A DNA stretch of 64,000 bases from Anaerolineae bacterium (GCA_018432315.1 JAHDLB010000016.1:1-64000), one strand, 5' to 3'; shown: positions 25,335 to 34,042, counted from the stretch's first letter. Notes: generated by a model not told the origin, from the letters alone. Program-made: numbers and translations.

Positions 25335-26216
25335 ATGGGTAAGGTATTGAAATGGCTCGGTATCCTGATAGGCGTGCTGTTGCTCGTGATCATCATCGCG
25401 GGCGGGGTGTTGTACGTGATGGGGCGCAACAAGCTGGATGAGACGTTCGACGTGGCCGTCGCTGCCGTGGAGGTCCCCCGCGGGGACGAAGCGGCCATCG
25501 CGCGCGGGCAGCACCTGTCCGAGGCTGTCACGCTCTGCTCGGAATGCCACGGGATGGACCTGGGCGGCGACGAGCTGCTGGACACCGCCATGATCGGGTC
25601 GATCTACGCGCCGAACCTGACCGCCGGAGCCGGTGGCTTCGGGGCGGATGCGACGGTCGAAGATTGGGTGCGCGCCATCCGCCACGGCATCGATCCGGAC
25701 GGCAAGCAGTTGCTCGGCATGCCGTCGGGCAATCTGTACCACCTGAGCGATGCGGACCTGGGCGCGCTGCTGGCCTACATCGAGTCGGTGCCGCCCGTCG
25801 ACCGCGACTCGCCGGAAACCAGCATGGCGATCCCCGGTACGATCCTGGTGGCGGCGGGCATGATGGGCGACCTGCCCGGCGATTCCATCGATCACGATGC
25901 CGAGCGGCCCGTGCCGCCGGAGCCGGGTGTCACCGTCGAATACGGTGAGTACCTGGTCACCATCGCGGATTGCTCCGGCTGTCACGGCGACGACCTGACC
26001 GGCGGCCCGTCGATGGGCCCGCCGCCCGGCCCGGACCTGACGCAGAGCGGCGACCTGGGCGGCTGGACCGAGCAGGACTTCATCAACACAATCCGCCAGG
26101 GCATCACGCCGGACGGCGAGGTGCTGGACAACGAGGAAATGCCCTGGGACAGCTACACCCGGATGACCGACGAGGAATTGCAGGCCATCTGGATGTACCT
26201 GCAGACCGTAGAGTAA
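25335..26216 (+). CDS. membrane-anchored dihaem cytochrome c
   Basis: The protein has 293 residues; the ATG follows AAGGAGGGACAACAGAC. An N-terminal membrane anchor (LGILIGVLLLVIIIAGGVLYV) holds two c-type domains outside the cell membrane. The haem sites are CSECH (C68-H72) and CSGCH (C213-H217), each followed by a Met-containing axial-ligand region (LLGMPSGNLYHLSD and EEMPWDSYTRMTDEE). It should carry electrons to a terminal oxidase or other acceptor. It lies between map and pheT with no respiratory genes beside it. Confidence 0.92.
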   Translation: MGKVLKWLGILIGVLLLVIIIAGGVLYVMGRNKLDETFDVAVAAVEVPRGDEAAIARGQHLSEAVTLCSECHGMDLGGDELLDTAMIGSIYAPNLTAGAGGFGADATVEDWVRAIRHGIDPDGKQLLGMPSGNLYHLSDADLGALLAYIESVPPVDRDSPETSMAIPGTILVAAGMMGDLPGDSIDHDAERPVPPEPGVTVEYGEYLVTIADCSGCHGDDLTGGPSMGPPPGPDLTQSGDLGGWTEQDFINTIRQGITPDGEVLDNEEMPWDSYTRMTDEELQAIWMYLQTVE

Positions 26217-26225
26217 GACACGCGC

Positions 26226-26264
26226 ACGGTCCGCCCTGGCCGGTCGTTCGCCCGGGCGGGCCGT
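26226..26264 (+). terminator. hairpin between cytochrome c gene and pheT
   Basis: ACGGTCCGCCC and GGGCGGGCCGT pair over 11 bp (one wobble) around a 17-base loop. There is no U tract, so it may only pause or partly end transcripts before pheT. Confidence 0.4.
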
Positions 26265-26292
26265 CCACCCACTGAGGAGACGTTCGCACACG

Positions 26293-28956
26293 ATGAAAGT
26301 ACCGATTTCCTGGCTCAAGGATTACGTCGATATCGACATCTCGATCGAAGAGCTGGCCGAGCGCCTGACGCTGGCCGGGCTGGAAGTGACCGGCGTCGAG
26401 TATTTCGGCATCCCCCAGGGCGAGCCGCCGGAGGGGATCAACCTGCCGCCGTCGGATCACCTGGTCTGGGACCGCGACAAGATCGTGCTGGGTGCGATCC
26501 GCGAGGTGAAGGCGCACCCCAACGCCGACCGGCTGGTGCTGGCGATGGTCGATTATGGCGGCGACGCGCTCGAACAGTGCGTGACCGGCGCGCCGAACCT
26601 GTTCGCGTATAAGGACCAGGGGCCCATCGACCCGCCGCTGCTCTCGCCGTTCGCGCACGAGGGCGCCGAGGTCTACGACGGTCACGCCAGCGACGGCAGC
26701 CGCATGATCCTCAAGGAGCGCGCGCTGCGCGGCATTCCCAACCGCAGCATGGTCTGCTCGGAAAAAGAGCTGGGCCTCTCCGACGAGCACGAGGGGATCC
26801 TGCTGCTGCCGTGGGACGAATTCGGCCATTTCCCGCCGGGCACCCCGTTCCAGGACGTGCTGGGCGACGCCGTGCTCGACATCGACATGCTGCCCAACAT
26901 CGCTCGCGCCTACAACATCGTGGGCGTGGCGCGCGAAGTGGCCGCGCTCACCGGCCAGCGGCTGCGCCTCCCGCCGCTGGACGTGGTGGCCGAGGGCGCG
27001 CCGATCGCGGGCGAAGTCTCGCTCGACATCCGCGAGCCGGAGCTCAACCCGCGCTTCACCCTGGCGCTGATCCGCGACATCGAGCTGAAGCCGTCGCCGG
27101 GGTGGATGCAGCGCCGCCTGCGGCTGGCCGGGATGCGCCCGATCAACAACATCGTGGACGCGACGAATTACGTCATGCTGGAGCTAGGCCAGCCGCTGCA
27201 CGCCTTCGACTTCGACACGCTCAAGGAGCGCGCGGGCGGCCAGCCGCCGGTGATCATCACGCGCTTGCCGGAACCGGGCGAGCACCTGATCACGCTCGAC
27301 GGCGAGGATCACGCGCTGGACGAGTACAACATCCTCGTGGCGGACACTGCCGGATCGCTGAGCATCGGCGGCATCATGGGCGGCCTGGAGAGCGAAGTCA
27401 ACGATCCCTCGGTGGACATGCTCGACGCGATGGGCGTGGAGCTGGACGAGGACGCCGAGCGCCTGCTGCACGGCAAGGCCAGCGCCCGCCGCCCGGCCAC
27501 ACGCAACGTGCTGCTCGAAGCGGCGGCCTGGAACTTCATCAACATCCGGCGCACGATGCAGAGCCAGAAGATGTCCAGCGAGGCCGGGCTGCGCTTCAGC
27601 CGTGGCGTGCACCCGGCGATGGCCCTGCGCGGCCTGCTGCGCTGCATCGAGCTGATGCGCCAGACCAGCGGCGGCGTGGTCGCGGCGGGCCACATCGACG
27701 AATACCCGCTGCCCGCGCCCGAAGTGCAGGTCGATCTGCCGGTGAGCGAGGTCGACCGGCTGCTCGGCTTCCACATTCCCCAGGACGAGATCGTGCGGAT
27801 TCTGCGCGCGCTCGAATTCGACGTCGTTGAGGAAGGCGATCACGTGCGCGTGACGGTGCCCGATCACCGCCTGGACATTGGCACCGGGATCACCGGGCAG
27901 GCCGACCTGGTCGAGGAGATCGCGCGCATCTACGGCTACGACCGCATCCCCGACACGGTGATCGGCGACACGCTGCCCAGGCAGCGCGCCAACACGGCGC
28001 TCGAGCGCGAGGAGATGGTCCGCGATGCGCTGGCGCGCACCGGCCTGCGCGAGATCGTGGCCTATCGCCTGACGACGCCGGAGCGCGAGGCCATGCTGAC
28101 GCCGCCGGGCCAGCCGTCGAGCTGGCCGCAGTCCGGCTACGTGACGCTCGCCAACCCGATCTCCGCCGACAAGACGGTGATGCGCCACACGCTGCTGGCC
28201 GGGATGCTCGACATCGCGGCGGCCAACGCGCGCCACACCGACCGCCAACTGCTGTTCGAGATCGGGTCGGTGTACTGGCAGACGGGCCAGGCGCTGCCCG
28301 AGGAGCCGGTTCACCTGGGGATTCTGATGACCGGCCCGCGCGAGGTCCCGCAGTGGCAGGACGGGCGCCGGGCGCGGGCGCGGATGGACTTCTTCGACCT
28401 CAAGGGCGTGATCGAGGCGCTGCTGCGCGAGCTGCGGGTGGCGGGTGCCGTGACGTTCGCGCCGGTCGAGCACAGCAGCTTCCACCCGGGCCGCACCGCC
28501 GAGCTGCGCATCGATGGCCGGGCGGTGGGCGTCTTCGGCGAGGTGCACCCGTTGGTCCGCGACGCGTTCGGCCTGGGGCTGGACCTGGAGCGGCCCGTCG
28601 TCGCGGCGGAGTTCGACCTGGGCGCGCTGGTGGCCGATCTGACCGTCCTGCGCGACATCGAGCCCGTGCCCACCCAGCCCGCCGTGTACCAGGATATCGC
28701 GCTGGTCGTCGACGAGAGCGTGCCGGCGGCGGACGTCCTGGCCGCGATCCTGGCGGCGGGCGGCGACCTGCTGGAAGATGCGCGGCTGTTCGACGTCTAT
28801 CGCGGCGACCCGATCCCGGCGGGCAAGAAGTCGCTGGCCTATGCGCTGACCTACCGCGCGCCGGATCGCACGCTGGAGGACAAAGAGGTCGCCAAAGTCC
28901 ACGCGCGGATCGTGAAGGCGGCGAGCCGCCGCCTGGGCGCTACGCTGCGCGCCTGA
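26293..28956 (+). CDS. pheT: phenylalanine-tRNA ligase beta subunit
   Basis: This 887-residue subunit is longer than the usual 800 or so. Domains in order: N-terminal MKVPISWLKDYVDI, an EMAP-like tRNA-binding domain (about 55-185), B3/B4 editing domain (about 215-500), B5 DNA-binding-like region (VSEVDRLLGFHIP), the core (GYDRIPDTVIGD), and the C-terminal anticodon-binding ferredoxin-like domain from about residue 790 (PVYQDIALVV-like, here PAVYQDIALVVDESV). Between IMGGLESEV and ATRNVLLEAAAW an extra block of about 30 acidic residues (roughly 370-402) is inserted. No T-box precedes it. It is separated from pheS by three genes. Confidence 0.95.
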   Translation: MKVPISWLKDYVDIDISIEELAERLTLAGLEVTGVEYFGIPQGEPPEGINLPPSDHLVWDRDKIVLGAIREVKAHPNADRLVLAMVDYGGDALEQCVTGAPNLFAYKDQGPIDPPLLSPFAHEGAEVYDGHASDGSRMILKERALRGIPNRSMVCSEKELGLSDEHEGILLLPWDEFGHFPPGTPFQDVLGDAVLDIDMLPNIARAYNIVGVAREVAALTGQRLRLPPLDVVAEGAPIAGEVSLDIREPELNPRFTLALIRDIELKPSPGWMQRRLRLAGMRPINNIVDATNYVMLELGQPLHAFDFDTLKERAGGQPPVIITRLPEPGEHLITLDGEDHALDEYNILVADTAGSLSIGGIMGGLESEVNDPSVDMLDAMGVELDEDAERLLHGKASARRPATRNVLLEAAAWNFINIRRTMQSQKMSSEAGLRFSRGVHPAMALRGLLRCIELMRQTSGGVVAAGHIDEYPLPAPEVQVDLPVSEVDRLLGFHIPQDEIVRILRALEFDVVEEGDHVRVTVPDHRLDIGTGITGQADLVEEIARIYGYDRIPDTVIGDTLPRQRANTALEREEMVRDALARTGLREIVAYRLTTPEREAMLTPPGQPSSWPQSGYVTLANPISADKTVMRHTLLAGMLDIAAANARHTDRQLLFEIGSVYWQTGQALPEEPVHLGILMTGPREVPQWQDGRRARARMDFFDLKGVIEALLRELRVAGAVTFAPVEHSSFHPGRTAELRIDGRAVGVFGEVHPLVRDAFGLGLDLERPVVAAEFDLGALVADLTVLRDIEPVPTQPAVYQDIALVVDESVPAADVLAAILAAGGDLLEDARLFDVYRGDPIPAGKKSLAYALTYRAPDRTLEDKEVAKVHARIVKAASRRLGATLRA

Positions 28957-28975
28957 CGCAGCCCGGCGCGTGCCG

Positions 28976-29021
28976 GTGACTCATCACGGGGCGGCCATCC
29001 GCGCGGGTGCGCCGCCCCGTT
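28976..29021. repeat. 46-bp direct repeat, copy 1 (hairpin after pheT)
   Basis: This copy matches 29690-29735 at 42 of 46 positions. It contains a perfect 10-bp stem, ACGGGGCGGC with GCCGCCCCGT, around a 15-base loop, so it is also the likely pheT terminator. The two copies bracket the toxin-antitoxin pair. Confidence 0.85.
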
Positions 29022-29032
29022 GCGTGATCGGG

Positions 29033-29038
29033 TATAAT
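29033..29038 (+). promoter_or_regulatory. -10 element TATAAT (GGGTATAATGG) of the toxin-antitoxin pair
   Basis: A perfect TATAAT, 29 bases before the antitoxin ATG. No -35 at normal spacing. Confidence 0.5.
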
Positions 29039-29066
29039 GGGAACACGTGAGCGTGGAGATAGCGCG

Positions 29067-29369
29067 ATGGTAACCGTACTCAGCATGGATTTCATCACGT
29101 CCGATCCGGCGGTGCGCGGCGGGCGACCCTGCATCGCTGGGACGGGGATCCGCGTGTTGGACATCGCCGCAGCGCGAGTCTTCCACGATCAGTCGCCGGA
29201 CGAGATCGCCGCAGCGTATGATCTGTCTCTGGCCCAGGTGTATGCCGCGCTGGCGTACTACTACGAGCACAAACCGGCGCTGGACGAGGACCTACGCGCC
29301 GAGCTTGCCAGGGCAAGGGCGCTGAAGGAACAACGCGTTGGCAGCAAGCCCCCGTTTCTATTTGGATGA
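29067..29369 (+). CDS. DUF433 antitoxin
   Basis: The 100-residue protein has the DUF433 pattern: a short strand region (MDFITSDPAVRGGRPCIAGT), then GIRVLDIAAARVFHDQSPDEIAAAYDLSLAQVYAALAYYYEH, a winged-helix-like fold. DUF433 proteins are usually antitoxins paired with DUF5615 PIN-like toxins, and such a gene overlaps its 3' end by 32 bases. It probably binds its own promoter. The G+C content is lower than in the flanking genes, which suggests the pair was acquired. Confidence 0.88.
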   Translation: MVTVLSMDFITSDPAVRGGRPCIAGTGIRVLDIAAARVFHDQSPDEIAAAYDLSLAQVYAALAYYYEHKPALDEDLRAELARARALKEQRVGSKPPFLFG

Positions 29370-29673
29370 AAACGTGCCGGTAGTCGTCGCCGAGCAGTTA
29401 CGGACGCGCGGCATTGAGGCGGTGACCGTTCGCGGTTTGGGATTACGCGGGGATTCGGACGTCAATCATCTGCGCCGTGCCACTGAGATGGGATATGTGC
29501 TCTGCACGCATGACGCTGACTTCGTCGAACTGGCGGCACAGGGAGTTGAGCACGCAGGGATTGTGTTTGGACAACAGGATCAACACGGTATTGGTGATTG
29601 GGTGAAGAGCCTCGAGCTTATCCACGCTGTCTACACAGCCGAAGAACTCAGGAATCGTGTCGAATACCTGTAA
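29338..29673 (+). CDS. DUF5615 PIN-like toxin
   Basis: The 111-residue protein starts at a TTG inside the antitoxin gene (32-base overlap). Acidic residues of a PIN-like RNase site are visible: the N-terminal RFYLDENVP, an Asp in RGDSDVNHLRR, and CTHDADFVELA. DUF5615 toxins are predicted to be Mut7-C/PIN-type RNases neutralised by the DUF433 partner. The catalytic acids look intact, so the toxin may be active. Confidence 0.88.
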   Translation: MAASPRFYLDENVPVVVAEQLRTRGIEAVTVRGLGLRGDSDVNHLRRATEMGYVLCTHDADFVELAAQGVEHAGIVFGQQDQHGIGDWVKSLELIHAVYTAEELRNRVEYL

Positions 29674-29689
29674 GCAGCATCAATGTGTT

Positions 29690-29735
29690 GTGAATCAGTA
29701 CGGGGCGGCCATCCGCGCGGGTGCGCCGTCCCGTT
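29690..29735. repeat. 46-bp direct repeat, copy 2 (hairpin after the toxin gene)
   Basis: This copy matches 28976-29021 with four mismatches; one of them turns a stem G-C into G-U and so keeps the hairpin. It lies 16 bases past the toxin stop and may act as its terminator. Confidence 0.85.
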
Positions 29736-29771
29736 CTTCTGTGCCCGATTCACTCTGACCGTGCGGAACGC

Positions 29772-31208
29772 TTACCGCCGCCGCTTGATCACGTAGCCCG
29801 CCAGCCCGACTCCCCCCACCAGCACCCACACCGCGCCCAGGATGCCCAGGCCCAGGATCATCATCTGGCCGTCGTCATCGTCGCCCGGATCGACTTCGAC
29901 CGGCTGCGCGGACGCGGAACCAGGCGGCGTGGCCGACGCCGCGCGCGTGGGCGGCGGATCGGTGGGCGTGCCCGTCGGGGCCATCGCCAGCACCTCGACC
30001 GGAATGGGCGTCACCGTGGGCAGCGCGGGCGGCGGCTCGGAAGGCGCGGGGGCCGCTTCGGTGGGCGGCTCGGTGTCAGCCGGGGGCGCTTCTTCCGGCT
30101 GGGGCACGCTGTCCGCCGGAGCCGCATCCTCCGGTGGAGCCTCCTCCGGCGGCGCTGCGGCGAGCGCTGCATCCGGCTGGGGCACGGTTTCGGCGGGCGG
30201 CGCTTCCTCTGGTGGCGCTTCGTCCGGTGGAATATCTTCCGGCGGCGCGCCTTCGGGGAGTGCTTCGTCGGGCGGGACGTCGCCCGGCTCCGGCGGGATC
30301 AGCCGCAGGACCATGCCCGGCACGATCACGTCTTCACGCGTCAGGCCATTGTAGCCGAGCAGCTCGTCGACGGTCAGCCCGTGCGTCACGGCGACTTCCC
30401 AGACGGTCTGACCCTCGCCGATGGCGTATTCCGCGATGGGGGTGGGGGTGGGCGGCGGCGCTTCGCCGGGGCCCAGCTTGACGATGATCGTGTCGTCCGG
30501 CTTCAGCACGACCGGGCGCTGCAAATTGTTGATGTGCAGCATCTCGTCGAGGTCCACGCCGTACACGGCGGCGATGGCCCAGGCGGTCTGGCCGGGCTGG
30601 ACGACGTGCGTGACGCGCCCGTTGGCGTCCGGCTCGGCGCGCGTGATCGGCACGACGAGCGGGGCGTCGTCCTCATCTTCGTCGGCGCTGCTGTTCGAGT
30701 TCGACCGGCGCGGTGGCGACGGGCGGCCCGCGACCAGCACGTAGACGACGCCGCGCCCGCCCCGCACGACGCCCACGCCGACATGCTGGGCCGACGAGGT
30801 GAGCGTGGCATAGTGGATCGCGCTGTTGCGCCACCACTCGACCGCGCCCGCCGGGGACATGTTGCCGCCGGATACCCAGTTCTCGGCGACGCTGCCCGCG
30901 TACCCCGCCGCCAGGGCGCGATCCTGGGGCGTGGAGCCGCCTTCGCCGGTGTGGCCGTACTGCCCGGTGGCGACCATCCAGTTGGCGTGAGCCTGCGCGA
31001 CGTAGGCCAGGGTGGGGTGAACCGTCCACGGGTCGAGGCCGAGTTCGGCTCGCAGCGCGTTGACCAGCGCGACAACCTGGTCGGCGCTGCCCTGGGCTTC
31101 AGCCGCCTGGGGCGCGCCCCAGGGCGCGACCAGCAGCATCAGCCCGGCGAGGAACAGGGCGCACGTGCGGCGGCGCGCCCGCGAATGTGTCACTATCGTC
31201 GGCAACAA
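29772..31208 (-). CDS. CAP/SCP domain protein with two LysM domains and C-terminal membrane anchor
   Basis: The 478 residues start at a TTG preceded by GAGG. Order: signal peptide (to about 39), CAP/SCP domain (45-165; HANWMVATGQYGHTGEGG and AENWVSGG with the usual His/Glu residues), two LysM-type repeats (about 205-255, THVVQPGQTAWAIAAVYGV; and about 268-315, YAIGEGQTVWEVAVTHGL), a long Pro/Glu/Ala-rich stalk (320-440), and a C-terminal membrane segment (MMILGLGILGAVWVLVGGVG) with a KRRR tail. It should be anchored at its C-terminus and contact the cell wall or glycan through LysM. The CAP domain's role is unknown. Confidence 0.85.
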   Translation of the reverse strand: MLPTIVTHSRARRRTCALFLAGLMLLVAPWGAPQAAEAQGSADQVVALVNALRAELGLDPWTVHPTLAYVAQAHANWMVATGQYGHTGEGGSTPQDRALAAGYAGSVAENWVSGGNMSPAGAVEWWRNSAIHYATLTSSAQHVGVGVVRGGRGVVYVLVAGRPSPPRRSNSNSSADEDEDDAPLVVPITRAEPDANGRVTHVVQPGQTAWAIAAVYGVDLDEMLHINNLQRPVVLKPDDTIIVKLGPGEAPPPTPTPIAEYAIGEGQTVWEVAVTHGLTVDELLGYNGLTREDVIVPGMVLRLIPPEPGDVPPDEALPEGAPPEDIPPDEAPPEEAPPAETVPQPDAALAAAPPEEAPPEDAAPADSVPQPEEAPPADTEPPTEAAPAPSEPPPALPTVTPIPVEVLAMAPTGTPTDPPPTRAASATPPGSASAQPVEVDPGDDDDGQMMILGLGILGAVWVLVGGVGLAGYVIKRRR

Positions 31209-31300
31209 CCAATAATCCTCAATCCTACCAACACTGGCCCGATCCTACCGCAAACCGCCACCCAGCTCCAAATGTGGCACGCGGCACCGGATCGCAACGA

Positions 31301-32317
31301 TCACGGGCAGCACGCCAGCAGCGCCAGCGCCTCGGCCACCAGCGCCGTCCGGTCCAGGCGCGACACCCACCCGTTGCGCGCGATGCGCAGCGTGCTCGAG
31401 GCGCGGTGAAAGCGCAGCCGGTCCGTGAAGCCGGCCTCGCAGGCCCGCGCCGCGCAGTATGCGGCGACCAGGTGATCCACCAGCGGCACGGCCTCGGCCA
31501 CGTCGCCGCCGTGATTGTGGACACTGTGCGAGACTTCGGCCATCAGCCGCCCCAGGTCCGCGGCGGGATCGCTCACTTTCAGCCGCTCCCAGTCGATGCC
31601 GACCACGCCGCCATCCCAGGGGAACACGAAGTTGGTGGTCGTGGCGTCGCCATGAAGCAGCGTGGGGGCGTACTCCGCCAGCGTGCCGCTCGCCGCCCAT
31701 CGCGCGATCAGGTTGTCCAGGCCATCACAGACGATCTGGTTGCCTTCCAGCACGCCCCACCGCGCCAACTGTTCGACCAGCTTGCGCGCGTAGCCGGTGC
31801 TCTGCGCGGGGTTGGGCGCTGCGTCCGCCTGGGCGCCGTGAGCGTGCAGCGTCGCCAGCAGGCGCGCCGCGCGTTCCAGGGCGGGCAGCAGCTCGCCGGG
31901 ACGGTGGCGGCGCACCGCGATCACGTCTTCGAGCGTCAGGCCGTCCACGTATTCCAGGATCAGCACCCCGCGCCACACGGCCAGCGGCTCGAGTGCGCGG
32001 TAGTCTCCCTGGGCGAGACCCGCCGCGCGGGCCTGCTGCGTGACCTCGAACTCGTGCCGGGCGTGCCGGTCGGCGTTGTCCCCGGTCTTGACCGTGTAGA
32101 ACTTGGCGACCACCGCCCAGCCGGAGACGCGCTCGCGGTAAATCGCCGCCGCGTGCGACAGCCGGGCGGCTTCCCACGTCTGCCGCGATCCCAGTTGCCC
32201 CGCGTACCGGGCCGCGAGGTACGCCGCCAGCGGGTCACCGGCGGGCAGCGGCGTCCAACTGCCGCGCTGGAGTTCTCCGTTGGTGGGCGGTTCGATCGGG
32301 GGCAGGTCGGTTATCAT
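31301..32317 (-). CDS. aminoglycoside phosphotransferase-like (APH/choline kinase fold) kinase
   Basis: The protein has 338 residues from the ATG after AAGGAGCCCTGG. It has the protein-kinase-like APH fold: an ATP-binding N-lobe (about 60-115), then LVEYV-like hinge (ILEYVDGLTLED), the catalytic loop LLHGDATTTNFVF and the metal site GIDWERLK. The substrate could be a small alcohol, sugar or nucleoside; nothing points to antibiotic resistance. The gene stops 92 bases upstream of the CAP-LysM gene and starts 11 bases from the end of the hydrolase gene, which suggests an operon. Confidence 0.8.
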   Translation of the reverse strand: MITDLPPIEPPTNGELQRGSWTPLPAGDPLAAYLAARYAGQLGSRQTWEAARLSHAAAIYRERVSGWAVVAKFYTVKTGDNADRHARHEFEVTQQARAAGLAQGDYRALEPLAVWRGVLILEYVDGLTLEDVIAVRRHRPGELLPALERAARLLATLHAHGAQADAAPNPAQSTGYARKLVEQLARWGVLEGNQIVCDGLDNLIARWAASGTLAEYAPTLLHGDATTTNFVFPWDGGVVGIDWERLKVSDPAADLGRLMAEVSHSVHNHGGDVAEAVPLVDHLVAAYCAARACEAGFTDRLRFHRASSTLRIARNGWVSRLDRTALVAEALALLACCP

Positions 32318-32327
32318 CCAGGGCTCC

Positions 32328-33254
32328 TTAGGGTCCCGGCGGCGGGAGGCGCGCCAGCAGCCACTGCGCGATCCGGTCGGGCAGGTCCGGCTGGGCGGCG
32401 AGGATGTCGGTGCCATGCCCGGCGTTGGGGTAGATTTCCAACCGGTGATCGCCCGTCGCCATGCCGTCGAGCGCGACGCTGTCGGCGGGGTTGTTGTCGT
32501 CGTTTTCGCTCGCAACGATCAGCACCGCCCGCTGGCCCATCCGCGCCATCGCGCCGGCGGTGGTGATGCCGCGGTAGTCCAGGCCGGGGCTCAGCAGCAC
32601 GGCGGCGTTACAGCCCGCGAAGTCGGCGCAGGTGTTCAGCGCGATGTTGGCGCCGGTGCTCGCGCCGACGACGGCAAGCTGCCCGCGGTTCACACCCGGC
32701 AGGTCGGCCATCATGTCCAGCGCGTCGCGCGTGTCCGCCTGGGCGAGCGTCCAGTCCGGCGCGCCCCCGGTGTCGCCATAGCCGCGCAGGTCCACCGCCA
32801 GCACGGCGTACCCCGCCGCCTGCAGGCGCTCGGCCAGGGCCGCGTAGACCTCGCGCCCGGTGCCCTCCATCGGCACCAGCAGCACGCCCGGCGCGGGCCG
32901 GACCGGCGCGCTGTAGTACGTCGCCTGGATGACCAGCCCATCGCTCGCGCTGATCGTCATGGGGAGCAGCGCCTGGGTGGGTTGGGGCGTGATCGTGGGC
33001 AGGTCCTGGTCGGGCTGGCCCTCGGCGGCCAGGCCGGCATGGGTGGGATCGCTGGCGCCGACGAACGCGCCGCCTGCACCATCGCCGGAAGGCAGCACCG
33101 GGTCGACCGTCGCGCTGGGGGCCAGCGACGGGGCGGGGGATGGCCCGGCGGCGGTGGGCGTCGGGTCGGGCCCGTCGTCGCCGCACGCGGCCAGGATCAG
33201 CGCCAGCCCGACCGCCACGATCCCGGCGGCGCGCCGCCTGTGCCGCGCGCTCAT
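32328..33254 (-). CDS. lipoprotein alpha/beta hydrolase
   Basis: The 308-residue protein has a lipobox (ALILAACG), then a Pro/Ser/Thr-rich linker (to about 95) and an alpha/beta hydrolase domain. Motifs: PGVLLVPMEGTG oxyanion region, VDLRGYGDTGG, the nucleophile elbow VVGASTGAN (Ser), an Asp/Glu region in VLIVASENDDNN, and the final His in NAGHGTD. It is a dienelactone-hydrolase-like esterase anchored outside the membrane. It overlaps the methyltransferase gene by 4 bases (ATGA), so the two are coupled. Confidence 0.83.
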   Translation of the reverse strand: MSARHRRRAAGIVAVGLALILAACGDDGPDPTPTAAGPSPAPSLAPSATVDPVLPSGDGAGGAFVGASDPTHAGLAAEGQPDQDLPTITPQPTQALLPMTISASDGLVIQATYYSAPVRPAPGVLLVPMEGTGREVYAALAERLQAAGYAVLAVDLRGYGDTGGAPDWTLAQADTRDALDMMADLPGVNRGQLAVVGASTGANIALNTCADFAGCNAAVLLSPGLDYRGITTAGAMARMGQRAVLIVASENDDNNPADSVALDGMATGDHRLEIYPNAGHGTDILAAQPDLPDRIAQWLLARLPPPGP

Positions 33255-34042
33255 GACGGAGACTCCCCGGCGGGCCGGGCGATCACGATCATGCGCGGGC
33301 TGCCTTCGCCGAACGGCTCGCGCCCGTAATCGCCGTACACGTCAAGCCGCGCCCAGCCGGTCGCCGCCAGCAGCAGGTCCATCTCGCCGGGGAACACGTA
33401 GCGCAGCTTGAGCGGGGCGAGCGTGCGGTGCACCGCGCCGCCATCGCCGATCTCGTCGTAGACCCACGTGACGTGCAGGTGCTGCGCCGTCCGGTCGAGC
33501 GCGCTCACCGACTGCTGCATGACGAGGTGCCCGGTTTCCGGCTCGGTGAACATGCGCTCCAGCACCAGCGCGCCGTCGTCCTGGGTGGCGAACGCCTCCC
33601 CGGCGTTGGGCAGGTCCAGCGCCAGCCGGCCATCCGGCGCGATCCACTCGCGGAAACGGCGCAGCGCGGCGAGCTGCTCGGCCTGTTCGCTGAAGTGCAT
33701 GAAACCGTTGTAGGGCACCACGATCAGCTTGAAGACGTCGGCCAGGCGGGCGTCGAGCACGTCGCCATGCACGAAGCGGACCCGCGCGCGCAGGTCGCCC
33801 AGCATGTCCAGCTTGCGCGATCCGCGCGCCAGCATTGCCTCGGCGTGGTCCAGCCCGGCGACGCGGTGCCCGGCCTGCGCCAGGTGGAGCATCACCCGCC
33901 CGGTGCCGCAGCCGATATCGAGGATCGGGCCGCCGGTTTCATCCGCCAGCTCGTCGTAGAGACCCAGGTCGTCGGTCATATCGGCGTTTTCGGCGTCGTA
34001 AAAGCGCGCGATGGTCTCGTAAAACTGCACGTTCATCTTCAT
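33251..34042 (-). CDS. class I SAM-dependent methyltransferase
   Basis: The 263-residue cytosolic protein has the SAM motif I ILDIGCGTGRVMLHLAQAG, an acidic motif II (VAGLDHAEAML), and VRFVHGDVLDARL for motif III. The segment IVVPYNGFMHFS follows the pattern of small-molecule methyltransferases of the Methyltransf_25 type. The acceptor is unknown. It is first gene of a three-gene minus-strand unit with the hydrolase and the APH-like kinase, and is divergent from the selenoprotein candidate. Confidence 0.85.
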   Translation of the reverse strand: MKMNVQFYETIARFYDAENADMTDDLGLYDELADETGGPILDIGCGTGRVMLHLAQAGHRVAGLDHAEAMLARGSRKLDMLGDLRARVRFVHGDVLDARLADVFKLIVVPYNGFMHFSEQAEQLAALRRFREWIAPDGRLALDLPNAGEAFATQDDGALVLERMFTEPETGHLVMQQSVSALDRTAQHLHVTWVYDEIGDGGAVHRTLAPLKLRYVFPGEMDLLLAATGWARLDVYGDYGREPFGEGSPRMIVIARPAGESPS

